39,088 nt of DNA from Myxococcales bacterium (GTDB lineage Bacteria; Myxococcota_A; Bradymonadia; Bradymonadales; Bradymonadaceae), in the NCBI GenBank assembly GCA_007120035.1, contig SKON01000169.1:1-39088 (forward strand), in the 5' to 3' direction. This document shows positions 15,083 to 21,649 of the stretch, one piece after another. Both the position numbers and the translations under genes were made by a program. Within the stretch, counting starts at the first letter, position 1. The number at the start of each line of letters is the position of its first letter. Below the pieces are notes generated by a model, which did no database searches, was not told the DNA's origin, and saw nothing but the letters and a program-made list of their open reading frames with translations.

Positions 15083-18000
15083 TCACCAGTACCGCCATCC
15101 CAGAGAGAAGTTGGTGACCCAGTTGCCGTTGTTGGGCAGGCGGGGTGCGCCGATGTCGATGGGTCGGGCGAAGTGAAGGCGGAAGACGATGGGGCCGAGG
15201 CCGAAGTTGAGGCCCGTGACGGGAGAAAAGGCTCGCCACTCCCAGAGTGACGCCAGATCTTCGCCGGCGCCGCCGAAGTCAGCGCCGACGATCCCCTCGA
15301 CGTCGATCAGGGGGATGCGGACCAGGAAGTTCAGGGGGAACCGGAGCTCCAGCTTGGTGAAGAAGAAGAGATCGCCCAGGAGGTAGTCGATGTCGCCGAA
15401 CTCCACGCCCCGGAGGGTGTCAAAGCTGGAGAGGAAGAACTGTCGGCGGAGCTCGCCGCCGAAGGTGGAGCCCATGCCGCCGCGGAAGCCGAGGTTGATG
15501 CGGTTGTAGATGGGGAAATAGCGCTCGGCGTCGAGGCGAACCGTGCCGTGGGATTCGTCATCGAAGGGCTGGACGTCCAGGGTGGACTCAAGGAGGAGGC
15601 TGGTGCCGGAGATGGGGCCTGTGCCGGGGTGGTACTGGATGGTGTTGTAGCCGAGGCCCAGGGTGGGAGAGACCTGGAACCGGTGGCCGGCGTGGTTCTC
15701 GTCCCACCGAGACGCCTCCCCGGGGGGGAGTCGGTCCCGGGTGAAGTCCTGGAGGAAGAACCGGACGCCGCCGGCGGCGAGGTCGCCCTGGACGAAGGCG
15801 AAGCGGTTCAGGGGATACCGGAGGCTGGCCCGGGCGCCGTAGAAGCGCTCCCCGGAGAGGAACCGGGAGTCGGACTCGATGGATCGATCGATGCGGTAGC
15901 GGACGTCCTGGAAGAGGCCGGCGCCCCAGATCAGGCGGTGCTCCTGGTTGAGGTAGAGGAGATCGAAGAGGGTGTTGTTCCAGTCGCCGAAGGCTAAGAG
16001 GTTGAGGAAGACCGCGTGGTTGCGGAGGCGGTCGTTGGTGAGGAGCATGAGCTGGCCGAAGACGCCGCCGGAGCTGGCGCCGAGGATGCCGAAGGCGTTG
16101 CTGAGTTGCCAGTTGCCGATCTGGGAGGCTCGGTAGGGCTCGGCGCCATCGAGGTCCCGGGTGGCGGGCTCGGTGGCGGGGTGGAGGTCCGCGGCGGGTT
16201 CCACGGGGCGGTCCAGGAGGAACTCGGAGGTGATGCGGACCGGGCGGCGCTGTCCTCGGAAGTGGTAGGTGGCCCAGAGGGCGGATCCCGGTGCCGGAGA
16301 GACCCCGAAGAGGCCGGTGACGATGTCCGTGCGGCGGACGATCCCGTCGGCGGTGAGTTCGTAGAGGTTAGAGCGGCTCGCTGAATAGGCGGAGAAGAAG
16401 AGGCGGCCGTCGGGGAGGATTCGCGGGTCGGTGTGGTCTCGGGCCTCGAAGGTGAGGCGCTCCGGGGTGTTGTCGCCGTCCGGGCTTTCTCGGAAGAGGT
16501 TGTAGTACCCGTGGCCCGTGGCGTCAGAGGAGTAGACGATGCCGTCGTCGCCCCAGGTCAGGCCCCGCTCGGCGTGGATAGAGTTGGTGAGCCGGCGGAC
16601 CGTGGGGTCGCCGTTATGGTCGAAGACGTAGACGTCCTTTTGTCCCTGCTCGTCGAGGCCGATGAAGGCCAGTCGGCTGCCGTCGGGAGAGAAGGTGGGG
16701 GACTCGGCTGCGAGGACCCCATACTCGCCGAGGGGGTAGGACTGGCGAGAGCCGAGGCGCAGGCGGATGCGCCAGGCGTCGTCGACGCGCTCGGCGGTGT
16801 GGCGGATCTCCTGGACGTAGAGGACGTCCCGGCCGGCGGTGCGAGCGATGAAGGCGAGTCGGTCGTCGTGGAGGGCGAAGTTGCGGGGGCCCACGGGGTG
16901 GAGGGACTCGATGCCGGGGCTGCCGTCGGCGGCGACCTGGCGGTGGCGGCCCCCCCGGACGTCGGTCACGTAGAGGCGGACTCGGCCGGTCTCGGGGTTG
17001 ATGGAGCGGTAGAGCATCAGGTACCCCGACGGGGAGGTGGTCATGGTCTGCATGATCCCGCGGGTGTCGGTGAAGAAGTTGAGCTCGGCGGCGTCCTGCT
17101 CGGAGTCCAGGAATCGGGAGTAGGACCGCTCTTTGATCCATCGTTCAAAGCGAGCGGAGATCCGGCGGGCGTCGTCGCCGGTGATCTCCACCAGGAGGGA
17201 CCGGAAGGTCCGGGGAGCGGAGCCGTCGATGCGGTTGGTGAGCAGAAGGTGGGATTGCTCCAGGACTTCCTGGACCGTTCCTTCGCCGTAGACTTCTTCC
17301 AGGAAGGCGACCCGAGCCTGGCCGACCTTGTAGGTCCAGAGGCCGCTGAAGGGCCGATCCTCGAAGAAGTCGAGCATCACGTAGCCCCGGCGGGGATCGG
17401 GGTTCAACAGAAGATCCCGGGTGAGCATCTCCGTCTCGGGGTCGAGGCCTTGGAGGGAGTAGTACTCGGCGATGCCTTCGATGTACCAGAGGGGCATCCG
17501 GTCCAGGGGATCGCCGGTGAGGCCGTGTTTCTCCACGACGTCCCGGGCCTTCTGGATGGTGAACTGGTGGACCATCTCGTGGGTGGAGATGTGCTGGAAG
17601 GTGCGGTGGTCTCCGAAGTAGGGGAGGACCAGCTTTAGATCCCGGCGTCCCGTGACGCCCAACACACCCTCCTGGATGGGGAAGATGTTGGTCTGGAGGA
17701 ACTCCTGGTAGCTGCTGTAGAGCACGTAGGGCAGGGTACGGGTGGGGACGTGGCGGAACTGTTCGACCAGGTACCGGTAGCTCTCTTCGATGAAGGCGGC
17801 GGCCCGCTGAGCGACCTCTTCTTCGCGGTCGTAGTAGTAGAGGCGGACGCCGCCGGTGCGGTCGTCGAGGTCGGTGGGCTCAAAGCGGGTCCGGGGCCTC
17901 TCCTCTTCGTCGTCGGTGTCGAAGGTGGGGGGAGGCGGTTGGGTGCGGGTGTCCTCGGCGGGATCGGGGAAGTCGATGGCCCCCGGGGATCCGGTGGCGC

Positions 18001-18349
18001 CGTAGAAGTCCGGGGAGACCGCCCCGAAGAGAGGATGGTCGGGGTGGGCCGGGTGTCGAGGGTGCATCGACGGGCCCTGGGCGGTGGGGAAGCTGCGGGA
18101 GAGGGCCTCCAGGGTGGAGTCCGGTCCAGGGAAGCCCGCCTGGCCGTCGTCGGCTTCGGGACCCACCAGGATGTCGATGTGGTACCAGTCGAAGTCGAAG
18201 TACCGCACGTTCGATTGGGTGGGGCGCCGGGGGTACACGTAGATCTGGGCGTCGGCGGTCCAGGGAACGGCGGTGACGGCCATCAAGGCGCAGAGGCCCA
18301 GGAGGGTGAGTTTGAGTCCGGGCAGAGCCCAGGGGGTGTGGTCAAGCAT
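15083..18349 (-). CDS. Metallopeptidase / TolB-like propeller / outer-membrane barrel fusion
   Basis: 1088 aa from ATG 18349 (ATG 18421 is possible but gives a poorer N-terminus). Residues 1-35 are a signal peptide (LTLLGLCALMAVTAVPWTADAQ). Residues 36-165 are Pro/His/Asp-rich. Residues 168-370 look like a Peptidase_MA-type gluzincin: zinc motif His257-Glu258-Met-Val-His261 and downstream WYIEGIAEYYSL with candidate Glu ligands 291/295. Residues about 385-720 carry TolB/PD40-type propeller blades, for example SPTFSPDGSRLAFIG and DPRILPDGRLFFSA. The last ~300 residues are beta-strand-rich and resemble a BamA/D15-type surface barrel, ending NFSLGWRYW with a C-terminal aromatic, the usual outer-membrane insertion signal. 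The protein would be an outer-membrane protein with a periplasmic or surface protease and propeller. Family identity of each part is by motif only. Confidence 0.82.
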   Translation of the reverse strand: MLDHTPWALPGLKLTLLGLCALMAVTAVPWTADAQIYVYPRRPTQSNVRYFDFDWYHIDILVGPEADDGQAGFPGPDSTLEALSRSFPTAQGPSMHPRHPAHPDHPLFGAVSPDFYGATGSPGAIDFPDPAEDTRTQPPPPTFDTDDEEERPRTRFEPTDLDDRTGGVRLYYYDREEEVAQRAAAFIEESYRYLVEQFRHVPTRTLPYVLYSSYQEFLQTNIFPIQEGVLGVTGRRDLKLVLPYFGDHRTFQHISTHEMVHQFTIQKARDVVEKHGLTGDPLDRMPLWYIEGIAEYYSLQGLDPETEMLTRDLLLNPDPRRGYVMLDFFEDRPFSGLWTYKVGQARVAFLEEVYGEGTVQEVLEQSHLLLTNRIDGSAPRTFRSLLVEITGDDARRISARFERWIKERSYSRFLDSEQDAAELNFFTDTRGIMQTMTTSPSGYLMLYRSINPETGRVRLYVTDVRGGRHRQVAADGSPGIESLHPVGPRNFALHDDRLAFIARTAGRDVLYVQEIRHTAERVDDAWRIRLRLGSRQSYPLGEYGVLAAESPTFSPDGSRLAFIGLDEQGQKDVYVFDHNGDPTVRRLTNSIHAERGLTWGDDGIVYSSDATGHGYYNLFRESPDGDNTPERLTFEARDHTDPRILPDGRLFFSAYSASRSNLYELTADGIVRRTDIVTGLFGVSPAPGSALWATYHFRGQRRPVRITSEFLLDRPVEPAADLHPATEPATRDLDGAEPYRASQIGNWQLSNAFGILGASSGGVFGQLMLLTNDRLRNHAVFLNLLAFGDWNNTLFDLLYLNQEHRLIWGAGLFQDVRYRIDRSIESDSRFLSGERFYGARASLRYPLNRFAFVQGDLAAGGVRFFLQDFTRDRLPPGEASRWDENHAGHRFQVSPTLGLGYNTIQYHPGTGPISGTSLLLESTLDVQPFDDESHGTVRLDAERYFPIYNRINLGFRGGMGSTFGGELRRQFFLSSFDTLRGVEFGDIDYLLGDLFFFTKLELRFPLNFLVRIPLIDVEGIVGADFGGAGEDLASLWEWRAFSPVTGLNFGLGPIVFRLHFARPIDIGAPRLPNNGNWVTNFSLGWRYW

Positions 18350-18425
18350 CTCGACGCTCTCGGAGCGCTCCCGCGAGAAGAAGCGGGAGCCGGTGACACA
18401 GGGGAGAGGGGGTCCCCACATAGAT

Positions 18426-18465
18426 AAGGTTAAACCTTGGGGGATCTCTTCCCGTGGCAAGTATA
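18426..18465 (-). promoter_or_regulatory. Putative -10 box and palindrome upstream of the barrel-protein gene
   Basis: On the minus strand a -10-like TATACT (18465-18460) lies about 110 bp before the start at 18349; no clear -35 is seen. Just downstream of the expected transcription start, 18426-18438 is a perfect palindrome with 6-bp arms AAGGTT and AACCTT around one base. It may be an operator that blocks the promoter. Confidence 0.35.
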
Positions 18466-18526
18466 GGACAGTGAGAAAGGAGAGAACAGCAGAGCGGGGA
18501 GAGGGCGAAACGGGGCGAATTTCGGG

Positions 18527-19429
18527 TCAGAGAAAGGGGGCGGTGGCGGAAGCGATCGCCGGCCAGAGGTCGATGGCGTTGGTGGGATCGTCGATGGTGT
18601 TGCAGGTCACGATCCGGGCGGCGCCGGCGTCGCGCAAGGCTTTTCGGGCGTCGTCCACGAAGAGCCCGTGGATCCCCAGGCAGGTCGGCGGTGCCAGGCC
18701 GGCGGCGTTGAGGGCCTTGATGGCCTCGATCATGGTGCGGCCTGTGGAGATGATGTCGTCGATCAGGATCGGGGTGAGGGCGGTCAGGTCGTCGGCGGGG
18801 ATCTCGGCTGCGGAGAGCTCCGAGACCTGGACGTCGAAGTCGCCGGTGCGCTCCTTCTCCAGGATCACCGTGGGGAATCCTCCGGCGGTGGCGATGGGCG
18901 CGATCCACTGAGCGCTCTCTTCGTCGGGGCCGACCAGGAGGGGGCGGTGGATCTCCTCGGAGATCCATCGGGCGATGGGCTCGGCGGAGCTCACCAGCGT
19001 GTGGGGGATGGTGTAGGTGCCCTCGAGGGTGTCGACGCGGTGGAGGTGGGGATCGACGGTGACGAGCCAATCAAAGTGGTTCGAGATCAACGCGCCGAAA
19101 TACCGACTGGTGATCCCCTCGCCGGGGCGGAACCGGGCGTCCTGGCGCATGTAGGCCAGGTAGGGGGTGATGAGGCCCAGGGAGGCCGGGGAGAGGTCGC
19201 GCAGCGTGGAGGCCAGCAAGAGCGTCGGGAGGGTCCGGGAGTTGGGCCGGGCCAATGAGGCCACCACGGCCACGGCTCGGCCGGAGACGGGGGAGTCGAT
19301 CCGGAGATAGGTCTCCTCGTCGGGGAAGGACCGGATCTCGGTGTCGGCGATGTCGGCGTGGAGCTCGGCGGCCAGATGGGCAGCGAGCTCTTCGTCGCCA
19401 GGGAGGGCAACCACCAGGGGTCGGCTCAC
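18527..19429 (-). CDS. Ribose-phosphate pyrophosphokinase (PRPP synthetase) family protein
   Basis: 300 aa, near the usual ~310. Forms PRPP from ribose 5-phosphate and ATP, if active. Signature parts are present though divergent: FPDEETYLRI (36-45), the substrate segment YMRQDARF (93-100, usually YARQDR), the metal-binding DPHLHR (126-131), the catalytic flexible-loop KERTGD (192-197) and the PRPP loop IDDIISTGRT (223-232, usually DDIIDTGGT). The common RPPK loop residues are varied, so this looks like one of the shorter divergent classes; the organism may also have a standard prs elsewhere. Start GTG 19429 is backed by AGGAG 5 nt upstream; the longer frame has no family sequence before it. 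The gene lies divergently from the sigma-54 amidase promoter. Confidence 0.8.
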   Translation of the reverse strand: MSRPLVVALPGDEELAAHLAAELHADIADTEIRSFPDEETYLRIDSPVSGRAVAVVASLARPNSRTLPTLLLASTLRDLSPASLGLITPYLAYMRQDARFRPGEGITSRYFGALISNHFDWLVTVDPHLHRVDTLEGTYTIPHTLVSSAEPIARWISEEIHRPLLVGPDEESAQWIAPIATAGGFPTVILEKERTGDFDVQVSELSAAEIPADDLTALTPILIDDIISTGRTMIEAIKALNAAGLAPPTCLGIHGLFVDDARKALRDAGAARIVTCNTIDDPTNAIDLWPAIASATAPFL

Positions 19430-19565
19430 GGGCACTCCTGCAGGTTCGAGGGTCAAGACGCCGCAGCGGGCATGGGAGAGCCTAGCCGGGTTGGAGTGCG
19501 GAGACAATGGGCGGGGACCGGATCGGGCGCCTGGAGCGTGCTCTGTGTGTCAGATTGTCTCGGTT

Positions 19566-19593
19566 TGTGGTCAGGCTGTGGTCTTCTGTGGTC
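19566..19593 (+). promoter_or_regulatory. Helically phased TGTGGTC repeats (putative enhancer)
   Basis: TGTGGTC occurs three times, at 19566-19572, 19577-19583 and 19587-19593, with 11- and 10-bp periods, that is one helical turn each. A fourth, weaker copy (TAGTAGTC, ending 19603) continues the 10-bp phase, and TGTGTGTC at 19544-19551 lies just before. The array is about 90-115 bp upstream of the sigma-54 -24 element, where NtrC-type activators usually bind. Confidence 0.5.
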
Positions 19594-19679
19594 GCTAGTA
19601 GTCAGGGCTCCTACATGTGAGTGGCGGGGGAGTGGTTGTAAGTGTTTGCTTCCAATGGGCTTTCGCTCCTTTGTGGCTC

Positions 19680-19696
19680 CTGGCATGATGGTTGCA
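19680..19696 (+). promoter_or_regulatory. Sigma-54 (RpoN) promoter of the amidase gene
   Basis: CTGGCATGATGGTTGCA matches the sigma-54 consensus (YTGGCACGrNNNTTGCW) at all but one defined position. The invariant GG (19682-19683) and GC (19694-19695) are exactly 12 bp apart, as required. Transcription would start near 19707, 43 nt before ATG 19750. This also rules out the longer reading of the amidase frame from 19642. Confidence 0.72.
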
Positions 19697-19749
19697 TAGT
19701 GGGGCGGCGTTCGCAGAGACCTATAAGACCGACTTTCGGAGAGGACCCG

Positions 19750-21582
19750 ATGAAGCGATCGACGATGGAGCGAAACTGGCGGTGGTGGGCCCTGGTAGGG
19801 CTGGCGGTGGGAGCGATCGGGCTGGGCTCGGGGTGTGAGCCAGGCGACCTCGATGGGAGCCCCGAAGGCGAAGCCTACGGCGCCGGCGGCGGCGAGTCCG
19901 GGCAGGAAGCATGGACGACGGTGAGCCTCGCCGAGCGAGGAGAATTACAGGAGTCCTTCGCGTCCGGAGAGGTGCTCATCGAGCCCGATGTGGAGTCCTT
20001 CATGCATGTGGGTGTGCTCTTGGACGGGGAGTTGTCCGGGGATCTGGAGTATCGGGTGTACCAGGATGGGTGGAGTGACTTTGGGGAGGTGGAGTGGACC
20101 TGGGTGGAAGATCGCTACCACGTGGGTCGAATCCTCCTGGACGAGCCGGCGGTGGCGCTTGAGCTGCGAGTGGACGGGGCGACGAGCGCGGAGGCCCTGG
20201 AGTACCTGGCGCTGGAGTTCTATGAAGAGGCCTATCGAGCCGAGGTGCTGACTCGGGACCTGCCGGTGGTGGGGATCGAGGAAGACGAAGAAGCAGATGT
20301 GGCGACGGTGCAGCAGGCTGTGGCGCCGTCGTCTCTGGTGATCTCCCGGGCCGCCTGGGGGGCCCGATACCCGAACCGGGTCTGTGGTTCCACCCACAGT
20401 CCGCGGGAGATCTCGATCCACCACACCTACTCGCCAGCGACGGACGGGGCCAACCCGGCGGCCCGGATGCGATCGATGCAAGCCTTCCATATGGACAATC
20501 GTGGGTGGTGCGATATCGGGTACCACTTCGTGGTGAGCCAGAGCGGGAGAGTGTACCAGGGGCGGTCGACGGTTCGTCGGACCGGGGCTCACGTGATTGG
20601 CCGCAATACGAATAATGTGGGGGTGGCCCTGATCGGCAACTTCCAGAGTCAGACGCCGTCGAATACGCAGTTGAACGCCACGGCGGATATCGTCCGGTGG
20701 ATCTCTCAGACCTTCTCGGTCCCGTTGAACCGAAACCGGGTGAAGGGACACGGGGAGTGGCCCGGTCAGACGACGAGCTGTCCGGGGACTAACCTTCGGC
20801 AGCGGATTCCGACGATCCTGGAGCGGGCGTCGTCGGGCTCGAGCTCGTCGGGCTCGGGTTCGTCGGGCTCGGGTTCATCAGGGGTATCGGGCGGGACAGC
20901 TCCGTCGTGGCATCTGAAGAACTCACTCGGTGGGGGGGCGGCGGATCTCTCATTCACCTATGCGTCGCGGACGGATCTTCCCCTGGTGGGAGATTGGAAT
21001 GGAGACGGCAAGATGACCCCCGGGGTGGTGCGAGGATCGACGTGGTATCTGCGTAACGCCCACGCCGGTGGGAGCGCAGACGTGACCTTTCAGTTCGGCC
21101 GAGAGGGGGACATCCCGGTGGTGGGGGACTGGAACGGCGACGGTCGGATGACCCCGGGGATCGTGCGTGATGGGACCTGGCATCTGAAGAACTCCCTCGG
21201 TGGTGGGAGCGCGGACGTGAGCTTTCAGTACGGCCGAGCCGGGGACATCCCGGTGGTGGGGGACTGGAACGGCGACGGTCGGATGACCCCGGGGATCGTG
21301 CGTGATGGGACCTGGCATCTGAAGAACTCCCTGGGCGGAGGAGCGGCGGACGTGAGCTTCCGATACGGTCGGAGCGACGACGCCCCCGTGGTGGGAGACT
21401 GGAATGGGAACGGTCGGATGACCCCGGGGGTGGTGCGGGGATCGACGTGGCATCTGCGAAACGGGCTCAGCGGCGGTGCGGCCGACGTGTCGTTTCAGTA
21501 CGGGACCTCCGGCGATCATCCCCTGGCCGGCGATTGGAACGGGAACGGTCGGATGACCCCGGGGATCTTCCGGAGTCAGTAA
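19750..21582 (+). CDS. N-acetylmuramoyl-L-alanine amidase lipoprotein (PGRP/Amidase_2) with C-terminal repeats
   Basis: 610 aa, cleaves the amide between muramic acid and the stem peptide of peptidoglycan. Residues 1-26 are a lipoprotein signal with lipobox LGSGC. A beta-rich region (about 40-190) of unknown family follows. The PGRP/Amidase_2 domain (about 195-355) starts ISRAAWGARYP. It has zinc ligands His in IHHTYS, His in VKGHGEW and Cys in TSCPGTN, plus WCDIGYHFVVSQSGRVYQGR with the catalytic Tyr, so it should be an active enzyme. A Ser/Gly linker (about 358-382) leads to five 45-residue repeats. Start ATG 19750 fits the sigma-54 transcript and GGAGAGGA. Regulated expression plus surface location suggests wall remodelling, development or attack on other bacteria; the choice is open. 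Confidence 0.9.
   Translation: MKRSTMERNWRWWALVGLAVGAIGLGSGCEPGDLDGSPEGEAYGAGGGESGQEAWTTVSLAERGELQESFASGEVLIEPDVESFMHVGVLLDGELSGDLEYRVYQDGWSDFGEVEWTWVEDRYHVGRILLDEPAVALELRVDGATSAEALEYLALEFYEEAYRAEVLTRDLPVVGIEEDEEADVATVQQAVAPSSLVISRAAWGARYPNRVCGSTHSPREISIHHTYSPATDGANPAARMRSMQAFHMDNRGWCDIGYHFVVSQSGRVYQGRSTVRRTGAHVIGRNTNNVGVALIGNFQSQTPSNTQLNATADIVRWISQTFSVPLNRNRVKGHGEWPGQTTSCPGTNLRQRIPTILERASSGSSSSGSGSSGSGSSGVSGGTAPSWHLKNSLGGGAADLSFTYASRTDLPLVGDWNGDGKMTPGVVRGSTWYLRNAHAGGSADVTFQFGREGDIPVVGDWNGDGRMTPGIVRDGTWHLKNSLGGGSADVSFQYGRAGDIPVVGDWNGDGRMTPGIVRDGTWHLKNSLGGGAADVSFRYGRSDDAPVVGDWNGNGRMTPGVVRGSTWHLRNGLSGGAADVSFQYGTSGDHPLAGDWNGNGRMTPGIFRSQ
20902..21579 (+). repeat. Five 45-residue (135-bp) repeats in the amidase
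   Basis: Each unit reads roughly W-H-L-K/R-N-(S/G)-L-G-G-G-A/S-A-D-V-S-F then P-V-V-G-D-W-N-G-D/N-G-R-M-T-P-G. The VGDWNGDG core resembles FG-GAP/VCBS-type calcium-binding loops and probably forms a propeller or solenoid. A 92-bp stretch is identical at 21106-21197 and 21241-21332, so those units were copied or homogenised recently. Confidence 0.9.
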
Positions 21583-21589
21583 GTTCAAT

Positions 21590-21620
21590 GCACAGTCGGA
21601 CCCATAAGCGTCGATAATAG
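21590..21620 (+). promoter_or_regulatory. Leader motif shared with the gene at 30299
   Basis: GCACAGT (21590-21596), 14 bp, then TCGATAATAG (21611-21620). The same two blocks (GCACAGT, 13 bp, TCGATAACAG) lie upstream of the gene at 30299. Both genes also share the start context GGGAGGAG-(A)-CCATGA. Could be a promoter for an alternative sigma factor; it fits no class I can name, and the spacing differs by one. Confidence 0.3.
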
Positions 21621-21649
21621 ATCGGACGGTACCTTTGAGGGAGGAGACC

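Larger units (their letters stand above)
19430..19749. other. Intergenic control region between the prs-like gene and the amidase gene
   Basis: A 320-bp divergent gap. Its left part holds only the ribosome binding site of the minus-strand gene. From 19544 to 19603 it contains clustered GTC-ending repeats, at 19680-19696 a sigma-54-type promoter and at 19738-19745 the amidase ribosome binding site (GGAGAGGA). No open frame here looks coding. Confidence 0.65.

Noticed and set aside
16433..17638. 401-codon plus-strand frame opposite the barrel-protein gene
   Set aside because: Shadow frame: Val/Gly/Glu/Asp-rich translation with no family motifs, fully inside a minus-strand gene whose own product has clear motifs.
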